A DNA stretch of 64,000 nt from Spirosoma sp. 48-14 (GTDB taxonomy: Bacteria > Bacteroidota > Bacteroidia > Cytophagales > Spirosomataceae), in NCBI RefSeq assembly GCF_001898575.1, contig NZ_MKUD01000031.1, positions 1,035 through 65,034 on the forward strand. Direction: 5' to 3'. Below, piece after piece: positions 27,983 through 39,100 of this stretch (the stretch's first letter is position 1; each line of letters opens with the position of its first letter). The translations under genes and the position numbers were made by a program. The notes under the pieces are model-generated. The model was not told the origin of the DNA. It saw only the letters and a list, made by a program, of their open reading frames with translations, and ran no database searches.

Positions 27983-29431
27983 TTATAGCTGTTTTCGTAA
28001 CCGGGCGACCGGAATATTGAGTTGCTCGCGGTATTTGGCAACGGTACGCCGGGCTATGTTGTAGCCCCGGTCATTGAGTATCTTTTCCAGTTTATCGTCC
28101 GATAAGGGATGAAGCTTAGGTTCGGCATCGATCAGGTCTTTTAAAATATTCTTTACTTCCCGGCTACTGACGTCCTCGCCCGTATCGGTCGAAATACCTT
28201 CTGAGAAGAAATATTTGAGTGGATAAATCCCGAACTCAGTCTGTACGGCTTTGCTATTGGCAACCCGCGAAACGGTCGAAACGTCCATGTCGATCAGCGT
28301 CGCAATATCTTTCAGGATCATGGGTTTAAGCCGCGATTCGTCGCCTGTCAGGAAAAAGTCGTACTGGAAACGAACAATAGCATTCATCGTTTTGAGCAGG
28401 GTTTGCTGGCGCTGTTTGATGGCGTCGATAAACCATTTGGCTGCATCCAGCTTCTGCTTTACGAACGTGACCGTTTCTTTGAGGGATTTGTTCTGTTTTT
28501 TGCTCTTGTCGTAGGTATCAAGCATATCAGCAAACGATCGGCTGATCCGTAGCTCAGGGGCGTTTTTAGAATTCAGCGTCAGTTCGAGCTTTCCGTTGTT
28601 ATTGGTCAGAATAAAGTCAGGGACCAGGTACTGGGCGGCTCCGGCTTCATCTTCGACTGAGCCGGGCTTGGGGTTAAGCTTGATGATGATATCAATGACT
28701 TTTTTGAGCGAATCATCGCTAATATTAAGTCGTCGCTGGATTTTGTCGTAATGCTTTTTGGAGAATTCATCGAAGAAATCCTCGATGATACGGATGGCCA
28801 GTACGTTGTACGGATCGGCCGGGTCTTTCCGGCGAAGTTGCAGGATCAGGCACTCCTGTAAGGTACGGGCGCCAATGCCAGGGGGATCGAATGACTGAAT
28901 TTTATGCAGAATAGCTTCGACCTCTTCGGTAGAGGTAAATACGTTCTGCCCAAAGGCCAGATCGTTGACAATTGCCTGCAATGATCGACGGATATATCCA
29001 TCGGCTTCGATACTGCCAATGAGCTGAAGACCAACAATTCGCTGTTGTTCGGTCAGGTTGAGGTAGCCAAATTGCTGGAGTAGTGCATCGGTCAGGCTAG
29101 AGCTGGTGGCTAGCGGCATTTCGCGTTCTTCTTCGGCATAGTTACCGTCGCCCTGCATTTTGTAGCCCGTATAGTCTTCGTCTTTAATGTAACTATCGAT
29201 ATCCAGATCGTCGTCACGGTCTTTGTATTCGTCTACCTCATCGTACGGATCGTCTTCCTCTTTTTGCTCATATTCTTCATCCATACCCTCTTCCAGGGCT
29301 GGATTAATTTCCAGTTCTTCTTCAATTCTGGTGTCTAATTCAGCGGTTGGTATCTGCAGCAGCTTGATAAATTGTATCTGCTGCGGAGATAGCTTTTGCT
29401 GAAGTGATTGGGATAGGCTTAACTTCTGCAT
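27983..29431 (-). CDS. rpoN: RNA polymerase sigma-54 factor
   Basis: N-terminal SLSQSLQQKLSPQQIQFIKLLQIPTAELDTRI; acidic linker; core-binding domain; C-terminal GYNIARRTVAKYREQLNIPVARLRK (RpoN box). Confidence 0.95.
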   Translation of the reverse strand: MQKLSLSQSLQQKLSPQQIQFIKLLQIPTAELDTRIEEELEINPALEEGMDEEYEQKEEDDPYDEVDEYKDRDDDLDIDSYIKDEDYTGYKMQGDGNYAEEEREMPLATSSSLTDALLQQFGYLNLTEQQRIVGLQLIGSIEADGYIRRSLQAIVNDLAFGQNVFTSTEEVEAILHKIQSFDPPGIGARTLQECLILQLRRKDPADPYNVLAIRIIEDFFDEFSKKHYDKIQRRLNISDDSLKKVIDIIIKLNPKPGSVEDEAGAAQYLVPDFILTNNNGKLELTLNSKNAPELRISRSFADMLDTYDKSKKQNKSLKETVTFVKQKLDAAKWFIDAIKQRQQTLLKTMNAIVRFQYDFFLTGDESRLKPMILKDIATLIDMDVSTVSRVANSKAVQTEFGIYPLKYFFSEGISTDTGEDVSSREVKNILKDLIDAEPKLHPLSDDKLEKILNDRGYNIARRTVAKYREQLNIPVARLRKQL

Positions 29432-29556
29432 GTTGATGCTATAAGCGGTAGAGTTGATCCGTTATGTTGAGCGGTTAAGTTGGTAGCGCAAAACTGCCCC
29501 TCACAATTATCAGACCAAAATAATCGATTTTTTGTTTTTGTGCACATAAATTTTCT

Positions 29557-31065
29557 GTGAAGTTGTTAGTTACTACCTTCGCCCTCATGACCAATAAGCT
29601 TTACGATACGTCATTAAGCCTGCTGACGGACCTGTACCAGGTGACCATGGCATATGGATACTGGAAATCGAAAACGGCTGAGAAAGAGGCTGTTTTTAAT
29701 CTATACTTTCGCAAAAACCCATTCAATGGGGGCTTTACAATCGCCTGTGGGCTGGCCAATGTGATTGGCTACATCCAGAATTTCGGCTTCTCAAAAAAAG
29801 ATCTACGGTACCTCCGAACGCTCCGGGGGAATGATGGAGAGCCGATGTTTGAAGAGGCTTTTCTGGAGTATCTGGCCAATTTGAAGCTGACCTGTAGCGT
29901 TTCGGCCATTCCCGAAGGCACGGTTGTTTTTCCAAATGAGCCGATGATTCGGGTACAGGGACCAATTTTACAGTGCCAATTACTCGAAACTCCGTTGCTG
30001 AATCTGATTAATTTTGAATCGTTGATTGCGACTAAAGCGGCCCGATTGAGGCTGGTGGTTGACACCGATAAACTGCTTGAGTTTGGCTTACGAAGAGCAC
30101 AGGGGATCGACGGAGGAATGACAGCCAGCCGGGCGGCTTATATTGGGGGCTGTGATGCTACCTCCAACGTACTGGCCGGTAAGCTTTACGATATTCCCGT
30201 TCGGGGAACACACGCTCATAGCTGGGTGATGTCGTTTGACGACGAACAGCATGCCTTCGACACCTATGCCCAGGTGTTGCCCAACAATGTTACCCTGCTG
30301 GTCGATACCTACGACACCTTGCAGGGAGTTCGACATGCAATAGCAACGGGGAAGAAATTGCGGGAGCAAGGACACCGACTGGCTGGAATCCGACTCGATT
30401 CGGGCGATTTAGCTTATTTGAGTATCGAAGCCCGCAAACTGCTCGATGCCGCCGGGTTTGAGGATACTGACATCGTGGCCAGTAATGACCTCGACGAAAC
30501 AATCATCAACAGTTTGAAGCAGCAGGGAGCCAAAATCAATATTTGGGGTGTTGGCACCAAACTCGTTACTGCATTCGACCAACCAGCGCTGGGTGGGGTT
30601 TATAAACTAGCGGCTCTTCGGAACGATACAGGCGAGTGGTCTTATAAAATGAAGCTGTCGGAACAGGCCATTAAAATATCGACACCGGGTATTCAGCAGG
30701 TTCGCCGGTTTCGGGACGAACGCGGATTTCTGGCCGACATGATTTATGATACGGAGGTTATGCATGAATCGACAGGGACGGCCACTATGATTGATCCCCT
30801 CGATTTTACCAAGCGTCGTCGTTTTAATGCAGACCAACCCCACGAAGACTTGCTAGTGACCGTATTTCAGGACGGTCAGTGTGTGTATACCTCGCCGGGC
30901 ATTCATGACGTACGAGCACGGGTGCAGGAACAGCTGGCGGGCCTGCACCCTGGCGTAAAGCGTTTCGTAAACCCGCACATTTATCCGGTAGGATTAGAAA
31001 AGCGGCTACATGATCATAAAACGGAACTGATCCTTAAACTTAGGGAAGGTCAGACCAAAAAATAA
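29557..31065 (+). CDS. pncB: Nicotinate phosphoribosyltransferase (start probably 29587)
   Basis: LLTDLYQVTMAYGYWK, RRAQGIDGGMTASRAAYIGGCDATSNVLAG, GTHAHSWVMSF, VASNDLDE. Confidence 0.9.
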   Translation: MKLLVTTFALMTNKLYDTSLSLLTDLYQVTMAYGYWKSKTAEKEAVFNLYFRKNPFNGGFTIACGLANVIGYIQNFGFSKKDLRYLRTLRGNDGEPMFEEAFLEYLANLKLTCSVSAIPEGTVVFPNEPMIRVQGPILQCQLLETPLLNLINFESLIATKAARLRLVVDTDKLLEFGLRRAQGIDGGMTASRAAYIGGCDATSNVLAGKLYDIPVRGTHAHSWVMSFDDEQHAFDTYAQVLPNNVTLLVDTYDTLQGVRHAIATGKKLREQGHRLAGIRLDSGDLAYLSIEARKLLDAAGFEDTDIVASNDLDETIINSLKQQGAKINIWGVGTKLVTAFDQPALGGVYKLAALRNDTGEWSYKMKLSEQAIKISTPGIQQVRRFRDERGFLADMIYDTEVMHESTGTATMIDPLDFTKRRRFNADQPHEDLLVTVFQDGQCVYTSPGIHDVRARVQEQLAGLHPGVKRFVNPHIYPVGLEKRLHDHKTELILKLREGQTKK

Positions 31066-31414
31066 GCAGCTAACCGGACTCGTAGAACCCACTAAGACGT
31101 GGACCTAGCCCGGACGCAGGTTGGTCAGGCGTGAGGAATGGATGGGTGATAGTAAAGTTTGACCATAGCGTTTTGATTGAGCAGGTGTGAGCAAAAACGG
31201 AAAGCGGAAACAAATAAAGGCTACCTACTGACAGGTAAATATTTACAAATAAGTCTTATTGTAAAATCAGTAACAAGAGAACCTACCTCAACCTTATACT
31301 TTTTCTTGCCAATCACCATTTTTTTCTTGTGGGAAAAATAATTGTCTAGATAAACAAGAGGTTGAGTAGATTTGCTGGCAGAGGGGTTGTTGAATACCTA
31401 TTGACTATCACACC

Positions 31415-33166
31415 ATGGCGTGCTCTTTGCGTTCCTTTTTTGTTTGCCTTGGAGGGTTATGGCTAATTGCGTTCCACCCAGGCCTTGCGCAGGAGCCTTC
31501 CTATCTGAAAGTGCAGACCAATCGACTGCAAAAGGCACAGCAAACAGAGCAGGAGGCATTGATAAAACGGGATTCGTTGTTGCTGGCAGAAGCCTATTAC
31601 CTGTATGGGAAAACCTACTCGTTTACGGGCGATTATCAGAATGCACATCGATATTTTATCAAATCACTTCGTATTCTTGAACCCAAAGGTTTCTCGGAAC
31701 AGCTCAGTCGACTGTACTACCGGCTAAGTAACATTGAAATCAAGCAAAGGCATCTGGCAGAGGCAGTACGTTATGGCCGATACGCTATGCATATTGCGCG
31801 GGCCTTGAAATCCGATACTGCCCTTTCCCGAGCGGGTATCGGGTTGGGGCAGGCCTACGCAAATATCTGGACGAGCCAGCGCCCACAGGCCCGAACATCG
31901 TACGACAGTAGCCTGTTCTTCTATAGCGAGGCCGAAGCGGCTTGTCGACGATTGAACGATACCGTTGGCGTCGCCGATGTGTATGCCGCGCTGGGAGAGC
32001 TCCTGGCCAGTGCCCGACACCCGCAGGCCGCTACCTATCTGGAGAAGGCATTGACCTTATTTCAGGCTAAGAAGAAAGCAGACATTTTAGTGAAAGTAAT
32101 GTCACAACTGGCCGGGATCTACCTCGATAACGGAAAGCTCGACAAGGCCTGGCAATTGCTGAACGATGCCGAAAAACGATATAAATTGCGAAATCTGAAC
32201 GATTACGATACCCAGATAGGTATTGATGTTCAGCTTGTTCGCTATTATGAAAAAACGAACCAGTGGAAACTAGCCTACGAACGATTGAGGCAGTTGGAAA
32301 GTCTTCAGAACTATGCCTTTCGGGCCGATCATCAGGGAGCCATTACCCGGCTCAATGTAGAATATGAAACTGAAAAAAAAGAAGCCCAACTGAAAGCCCA
32401 ACATCGTGAATTGATATTACGTACCGAAAATTTGCAGAGTCAGCGTCGATTTACCATTACCCTATCGTTACTTCTGGCGCTGGTAACGGCTATGAGCCTG
32501 GTGTTTTTTCGGCTTAATCGACGCAATCAGCGGATTAGTCATCAGAACGAAACGCTGGTGAAAGAGCAGAATCACCGGGTCAAGAACAATCTACAGGTCG
32601 TAGCCAGTCTGCTGAATCTTCAGGCTAAACGATTGTCGGACGAATCGGCCAGGAAAGCGGTAGAAGAAAGTCGATTACGGATTCAGGCTATGGCAATTGT
32701 ACACCGACGACTCTATGATGGCGAGAAACTGGCGCAGATTGATCTGGACGAATTTGTCCGGGAACTCGTGCAGGGTGTCTTGAAAACGTTTGGATACGCA
32801 TCTTTAGAGCCTCATTTTACCATTGTACCCATGTCGCTCACGGTCGATAAAGCTGTGCCGATGGGGTTGATCCTGAATGAGTTGATAACCAATGCCTGTA
32901 AATATGCGTTTCCTGCTAATGCTACCCCTCAGCTTTGGATTAGCTGCCGCCAACGGGGAGCACAGCTTGAATGCACAGTTGCTGACAATGGGCCTGGTTT
33001 CGATACTACGGAAACGTCATTTTGGGACGATAATCCAGTAATTCAGCGTACCTCGTTTGGTATGGCACTGATCGATGCGCAGGTAGCCCAGTTATCGGGA
33101 ACCTATTCGTTCAGCACGGGAGAAGGCGGAAAGGGAACGCAGTTTAGTATGGTCTATAAACTGTAG
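31415..33166 (+). CDS. TPR-containing sensor histidine kinase (HisKA_2/HATPase)
   Basis: N-terminal TPR-like repeats, TM, EQNHRVKNNLQVVASLLNLQAKRL, HATPase motifs NELITNACKYAF and DNGPGFD. Confidence 0.9.
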   Translation: MACSLRSFFVCLGGLWLIAFHPGLAQEPSYLKVQTNRLQKAQQTEQEALIKRDSLLLAEAYYLYGKTYSFTGDYQNAHRYFIKSLRILEPKGFSEQLSRLYYRLSNIEIKQRHLAEAVRYGRYAMHIARALKSDTALSRAGIGLGQAYANIWTSQRPQARTSYDSSLFFYSEAEAACRRLNDTVGVADVYAALGELLASARHPQAATYLEKALTLFQAKKKADILVKVMSQLAGIYLDNGKLDKAWQLLNDAEKRYKLRNLNDYDTQIGIDVQLVRYYEKTNQWKLAYERLRQLESLQNYAFRADHQGAITRLNVEYETEKKEAQLKAQHRELILRTENLQSQRRFTITLSLLLALVTAMSLVFFRLNRRNQRISHQNETLVKEQNHRVKNNLQVVASLLNLQAKRLSDESARKAVEESRLRIQAMAIVHRRLYDGEKLAQIDLDEFVRELVQGVLKTFGYASLEPHFTIVPMSLTVDKAVPMGLILNELITNACKYAFPANATPQLWISCRQRGAQLECTVADNGPGFDTTETSFWDDNPVIQRTSFGMALIDAQVAQLSGTYSFSTGEGGKGTQFSMVYKL

Positions 33167-33179
33167 TTAGTGAGGAATT

Positions 33180-33917
33180 ATGAATCCGTTAACGATTCTG
33201 ATTGTTGAAGATGAAACCATTACGGCTATGGACCTGCGCGAAACGCTTCAGGAAGCAGGGCATAGGGTAGTGGCTATTGCGCGTACATTCGATCAGGCCC
33301 TGGAAGCTGTTAAGCAGCATCGGCCCGATCTGGCGCTGATCGATATCCAGTTGGAAGGGTCCAGTGCTGATGGAATAACAACAGCGCGTGAACTGCTGGA
33401 AATTCATCGAATGCCCATTATTTACCTGACAGCTAATTCGGAGCCGTCAACATTTCAGGCGGCTAAGAAAACGCTTCCGGCTGCCTATTTGCTCAAACCT
33501 TTCCGGCACGACGAGTTGAAATTGCAGGTCGAACTGGCCTACTATTATTTCCAGTCGATGCTCAAAGAACTTGAAGAAAATACGCCGTCGGGGTATTTGT
33601 ATCTACCTGTCGATAAAGGGTATGAGAAAGTGGCTCCCAAAACAGTGCTCTATGTTGAAGCCGACGGGGCTTATGTGAAAGTGTACCTGACTAATGGGAA
33701 AACGCACCATATCAGCACGAATCTGAGCCACTTGGCGCAGTACTTTCAGGCACCTAATTTTTATCGCCTTTCCCGTTCGTTGCTCATTAATCTCGACTAC
33801 GTTGAGCGTGTGGAATCTAATTATTTGTTTCTAACCGACCATCGACCGGCTATTCAGATCCCAGCGACGGGTCGGAAAGAACTGCTGAAAAAGCTGACCA
33901 TTGTGCGAACTAAATGA
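33180..33917 (+). CDS. LytTR-family response regulator
   Basis: REC domain (ILIVEDE, ALIDIQL, YLLKPF) and LytTR DNA-binding domain. Confidence 0.9.
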   Translation: MNPLTILIVEDETITAMDLRETLQEAGHRVVAIARTFDQALEAVKQHRPDLALIDIQLEGSSADGITTARELLEIHRMPIIYLTANSEPSTFQAAKKTLPAAYLLKPFRHDELKLQVELAYYYFQSMLKELEENTPSGYLYLPVDKGYEKVAPKTVLYVEADGAYVKVYLTNGKTHHISTNLSHLAQYFQAPNFYRLSRSLLINLDYVERVESNYLFLTDHRPAIQIPATGRKELLKKLTIVRTK

Positions 33918-34070
33918 GGAGGCTACCAGCTCTCTGGAAATTGATGGGCCCCTCTGTTCCGGCTTAACCTAGGCCGAACGGCTAAAAATATTCTCTATTT
34001 CTTAATATGGAGTAGGTGGCACATACTGAAAAAATCCGTTGCTTTACTCCTCCTCAGATAAATTCAATCC

Positions 34071-34808
34071 ATGCAACCCATTGAATTAGTGGTTTTTGAT
34101 ATGGCAGGCACTACCGTTACCGACCAGCACGAGGTGGAGCGGTGTTTTGCCGAAGCGGCTGCCCAAACGGGCCTGTTCGTGACCGACGAACGCATTCTGG
34201 CTATGCAGGGCCTGGCCAAACGGTATGTGTTCGAGACACTCTGGAAAGAACAACTCGGTGAACTGCATGCCGACATTCAGCGGCAGGTCGATGTGTCGTA
34301 TGCCACCTTCCGGCATATTCTGGAAGCGCATTACCGGGATCATGGGGCTACGCCAACCGAAGGTTGCCTGGATACATTTGCCTATCTACGAAGTCAGGGA
34401 ATTGCCATCGCGCTTACCACAGGTTTTTACCGGGTTGTAACCGATATTATTCTGGAGAAGCTGGGCTGGCTCGAGGGGCTTGATAAACGATACATGGGCG
34501 GTCCACAGAGTATTATCCAACTTTCTATCGCCAGCGATGAAGTAGAACGTGGACGGCCTTATCCGCATATGATTGAACGGGCTATCAACTGGTTAAACGT
34601 GTCTAGCCCCAAAGCGGTGATCAATGTTGGCGATACGCCTTCCGATCTGCTGTCGGGTCGGGCGGCTGGCGTAGCGCTCAATCTGGGAGTGACCAACGGC
34701 ACTCATTCCCGCGATCAACTGGAAGCGTATCCACATGATTTATTGATTGGGTCGTTGGCCGAATTACCGGCTCTGATTGAGTCTCAAAAAGAAAAGATTG
34801 AAGTGTAG
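34071..34808 (+). CDS. PhnX-like (phosphonatase-like) HAD hydrolase
   Basis: DMAGTTV, MQGLAK, LTTGF, GRPYPHMI, NVGDTPSDLLSGRAAG resemble phosphonoacetaldehyde hydrolase. Confidence 0.8.
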   Translation: MQPIELVVFDMAGTTVTDQHEVERCFAEAAAQTGLFVTDERILAMQGLAKRYVFETLWKEQLGELHADIQRQVDVSYATFRHILEAHYRDHGATPTEGCLDTFAYLRSQGIAIALTTGFYRVVTDIILEKLGWLEGLDKRYMGGPQSIIQLSIASDEVERGRPYPHMIERAINWLNVSSPKAVINVGDTPSDLLSGRAAGVALNLGVTNGTHSRDQLEAYPHDLLIGSLAELPALIESQKEKIEV

Positions 34809-34829
34809 CGGAGGAACGTACGTCGATAT

Positions 34830-35981
34830 ATGCTTACTTACGACCTGATTATTGTTGGAGCCGGAGCGCTCGGGACATTTCATGCCTATCACGCAGCTAA
34901 AGCCGGGCTGCGGGTTTTACTGCTCGAAAAAGATCGTTATCCCATTCAGGCTACTGTGCGGAATTTTGGGCAGGTGGTGCCCTCCGGGCTGGCTGGCCGA
35001 TGGTTCGATTACGGGCGTCGGAGCCTGGAGATTTACCAGCGTATTCAGCAGGAAACTGACCTGACTGTTCGGGCCAATGGGACCATCTACATCGCGTCAG
35101 ACAACGATGAGTGGACATTGGCCAATGAGCTTTATGACCGATACCGGCAGATTGGTTATCCCTGTTCGCTGCTGACCAAAGCGGAGTGCCTGGATAAATA
35201 CCCTACCTTGCAGCCAGGTTATGTAGTGGGCGGGTTGTTTTTCCCTGATGAGATGAGTGTGGAGCCGGAGCAGATGATTCACCGGCTCATTGCGTATGTT
35301 CAGCAGAAATACAGTGTGGAGTATCGACCAGGTTCGGCAGTTATTGATGTGCAGCCGGATGGGGGAGGAGCTACCGTAACCCTTAGTAACCGCCAGCGTT
35401 TTCAAGGGGGGCGTGTACTCATTTGTGGAGGGCATGAAGTTCGTCTGTTGTACCCGGAAATTTTGGCTAAAGCCGGATTAGTTGTCAGTAAGCTGCAAAT
35501 GCTCCTGGCCGAACCTGTAGCTGGTCTTCAATTGCCCGGCAATATACTGACCGGATTGACCATTCGTCGGTATGAGTCGTTTCAGGAATGTCCGTCGTAT
35601 GCGGCTATCAAAACACCCGATTCGCTGGCCGAACTGAAAAAATGGGGCATTCATATCCTGTTCAAGCAAGCCATTGATGGGTCGATCATTGTGGGGGATT
35701 CGCACGAATATGCCGACGCTACCCAGGCTGAAGATCTGGGCTATCATACGCAGGATTACATCAACGACCTCATGCTGGCCGAAGCCCAACGGATTGTGTC
35801 GTTTCCAATTACCATCAAAAAAGCCTGGGCCGGTTTTTATAGCCAGACCCCAGCCGAAATCTTCGAGTATGATGTCGATCCGACCATTCGAATCGTGACC
35901 GGTATTGGGGGGAAAGGCATGAGTTCGGGAGCCGGTTACGCCGAAGAAAGTATCCGTCAGTGGTTAGGTGTATACGTATAA
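34830..35981 (+). CDS. TIGR03364-like FAD-dependent oxidoreductase (phosphonate-associated)
   Basis: DLIIVGAGALGTFHAYHAAKAGLRVLLLEKD; GQVVPSGLAGRWFDYGRRSLEIY; downstream of a phosphonatase-like HAD gene. Confidence 0.75.
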   Translation: MLTYDLIIVGAGALGTFHAYHAAKAGLRVLLLEKDRYPIQATVRNFGQVVPSGLAGRWFDYGRRSLEIYQRIQQETDLTVRANGTIYIASDNDEWTLANELYDRYRQIGYPCSLLTKAECLDKYPTLQPGYVVGGLFFPDEMSVEPEQMIHRLIAYVQQKYSVEYRPGSAVIDVQPDGGGATVTLSNRQRFQGGRVLICGGHEVRLLYPEILAKAGLVVSKLQMLLAEPVAGLQLPGNILTGLTIRRYESFQECPSYAAIKTPDSLAELKKWGIHILFKQAIDGSIIVGDSHEYADATQAEDLGYHTQDYINDLMLAEAQRIVSFPITIKKAWAGFYSQTPAEIFEYDVDPTIRIVTGIGGKGMSSGAGYAEESIRQWLGVYV

Positions 35982-36146
35982 AGGCTGTAAAACCGAAAAA
36001 TAACGATTTGGTAAAGTTGCCTTAATGTTCGGCTCGGCTTGTCTTATCTTATTGATAATGAAGTAAAATAGGGGTAATACTGGCGTAATAGCCGGATCAT
36101 ACTTTTGCGGAAAAGTACTTAAGCAATACTAACCTGCAAAACACGT

Positions 36147-39100
36147 ATGAAGCCTCTTTTACTGTCTTCAACGTCACTAACCGGCTCATTGCGACGCCTG
36201 CTGGTGACGTTTTTAGTTAGTGCGGTGCCAATCCTGTCGGTTTGGGCGCAAACCGTATCAGGGCGAGTGACCTCGGCCGACGATAATCAACCCTTACCGG
36301 GTGTATCCATTGTGGTTAAAGGCTCCACCACAGGTACTACGTCCCGCGCCGATGGAACCTATTCACTAAACGTACCAGCCAACGGTACGCTGACGTTTTC
36401 TTTCATTGGCTATCAAACTCAGGAGTTTGCCGTTGGTAACCGGACCACAATCGATGTGGCCATGGCCGTAGGTACGGCTACCCTGAGTGAAATAGTCGTG
36501 ACGGCGCTGGGTATCAAGAAAGATATTCGCCAGACCGGGGTGGCCATTCAGTCGGTCGATGGCGCGCAACTGCTCAAAGCGCGTGAGCCGAACCCGATTA
36601 ACTCGCTCACAGGAAAAGTAGCCGGTTTAACCATCGGTGCTTCGTCGGAACTGTTGGGCCGCCCGAACATTTCGTTGCGGGGTAACTCCGATGTGCTGTT
36701 TGTGGTCGATGGTATCCCGATCACGTCTGATACCTGGAACATCAGTGCCGACGATATCGATACCTACACGGTGCTGAAAGGCGCATCGGCCTCCGCCCTG
36801 TATGGTTTCCGGGGTAAGAACGGGGCCATCCTGATTACGACCAAACGCGGTACAAAAGATAAGCGTGGTTTTTCGGTGGAAGTGAACACGAGCCAGATGT
36901 TCGATCAGGGATTCATTGCCATTCCGAAAGTACAGGATGAGTACGGCCCTGGTGATCACGGGGTTTATGCCTTCGGCGATGGCAAAGGAAACGGCCTGAA
37001 CGACGGCGACTACGACATTTGGGGACCAGCTCTGAACGGTCAGCTGATTCCGCAATATGATAGTCCGGTAGTACCTGGTCAGACATTCACGACCAAGTTT
37101 CCAAATGGAGCTACGTTTACCAGCGACCGGCAGCCTACGCCATTTACTCCTCGCGGAAAAGACAACCTCCGTCGGTTCATCCAGACGGGTATCCTGTCGA
37201 ACAATAACGTAGCGGTAGCCGCAACGGGCGAGAAATACGATATGCGCTTTTCGCTGTCGTATAACTACCAGCGTGGTCTGGTACCCAACACCAAACTGAA
37301 TGTGGCTAACTTTAACATTACAGGGGGCTATAACTTTTCGCCGAAGCTGCGTTTTGAAACCAGTCTGAACTACAATCGGCAGTTTACGCCCAACTTCCCC
37401 GACGTAAATTACGGGCCGAACTCGCTGATTTATAATATTATTGCCTGGGGTGGTGCCGACTGGAATATCGACGATATGAAGCAGATCTGGCAGCCGGGTA
37501 AAGAGGGTACACAGCAGATTTATGCCGAGTATCAACGCTACAATAACCCCTGGTTCCTGGCCAAATACTGGTTACGCGGTCACTACAACAACAACGTATA
37601 TGGTTATGCGTCATTGCGGTATCAGCTTGCCGATGGGCTGCAACTGACAGCTAAAACGCAGTTGACGACTTACAACCTGCTTCGCACCGAAAAATTCCCT
37701 TATTCGGCCACTACCTACGGCCGGGAAGAAGCGCGGGGCGATTACCGTGAAGACCGTCGGGCCCTGTTCGATAACATCAACCAGGTTCTGTTGCAGTACA
37801 ACAAAAAAGTGACGCCCGATCTGACCATCAATGCTCTGGCGGGTGGCGAAGCGCGGGTGTTCAATTACAATTCCGATTTTGCCAGCACCAACTACCTGAA
37901 CGTTCCGGGCGTATACAACTTTGCCAACTCGTCGAATGCACTGATTGCCAATAATTTTCAGGCCGATATGCGGGTATTGTCTGCTTATTATTCCGCCGAC
38001 TTTACCTTCCGCGATTACGTGACGCTGACCACAACAGGCCGCGTGGACAAACTGTCGACCCTCCCCAAAGGCAACAATGCATACTTCTATCCATCGGTAG
38101 CGCTGAGTACGGTTCTGTCGGATTATATCAATCTGCCGACGAACCTGGGCATCTCATTCCTGAAACTACGGGCGTCGTATGCGAATGTTAAAGACGGTCT
38201 GACCCAGTCGACGATTGGTACGACACCAGGCGCTTCGTATCCGCTGGGCTATGGGGTTGACTACAGCTCGTCGTACGGTGGGCCAACCTACCAGAACTCG
38301 GCGGTATATTCGCTGCCTTTGGTGTACAATAACAAACCGGCAGCGTATTACACCAATACGCTCAACAACCCGAACCTGAAGCCGAACTCCACATCGCAAA
38401 CGGAGGTAGGTCTGGACATTCGCTTCCTGAACAACCGCTTGGCGCTGGATGCGGCTTACTTCATCAGCAACGACGGGCCACGTATCTTCACGCTACCCTC
38501 CTCGGAATCAACGGGATACACGGGCCGACTGGTAAACGGGATCATGACCCAGAAAAAAGGCGGAGAAATCTCGCTGACGGGCCAGGCGATTCGTTCGCCT
38601 AAAGGCTTCAACTGGGACGTGGTTGCCAACTACTCGACCTATACCGAGCGGCTGAAAGAAGTGTATCCCGAAGGTGGTATCAATACCCTGGCTTCCAACT
38701 ATTTTGTGGGGAGCAGCAGCAGTTCACGCTTTATCAACATTGGCGACCGGACCGACGGGTTCTATGCAGGTTCGTTCATCCGTACGCCCGATGGGCAGTT
38801 GATCAACGATGCGGGTGGACGGCCGATTGTGAATCCGGTGGCTCAGTTCCTGGGGTATGTGAATCCGAAGTTTGTATGGGGACTTAATAACCGCTTCAGC
38901 TACAAAAACATCAACTTTAGCTTCCAGTTCGATGGGCGAGTAGGGGGGATCATTGGCGATTATGTCCGGCAGAAAACTTTCCAGGGCGGTCGTAACATCG
39001 AAACCATTCAGGGGGCCTATGGCGAAGCGCGCAAGAATGATGTACAGGCTGTCAAATCGTATGTGGGTGAAGGCGTTGTACTGACGAGTGGCTCAATTAA

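Noticed and set aside
36627-37535. 302-aa minus-strand ORF inside the SusC-like gene
   Set aside because: Fully antisense to a clear TonB-linked receptor; composition (R/V/I-rich, low-complexity) typical of antisense frames.
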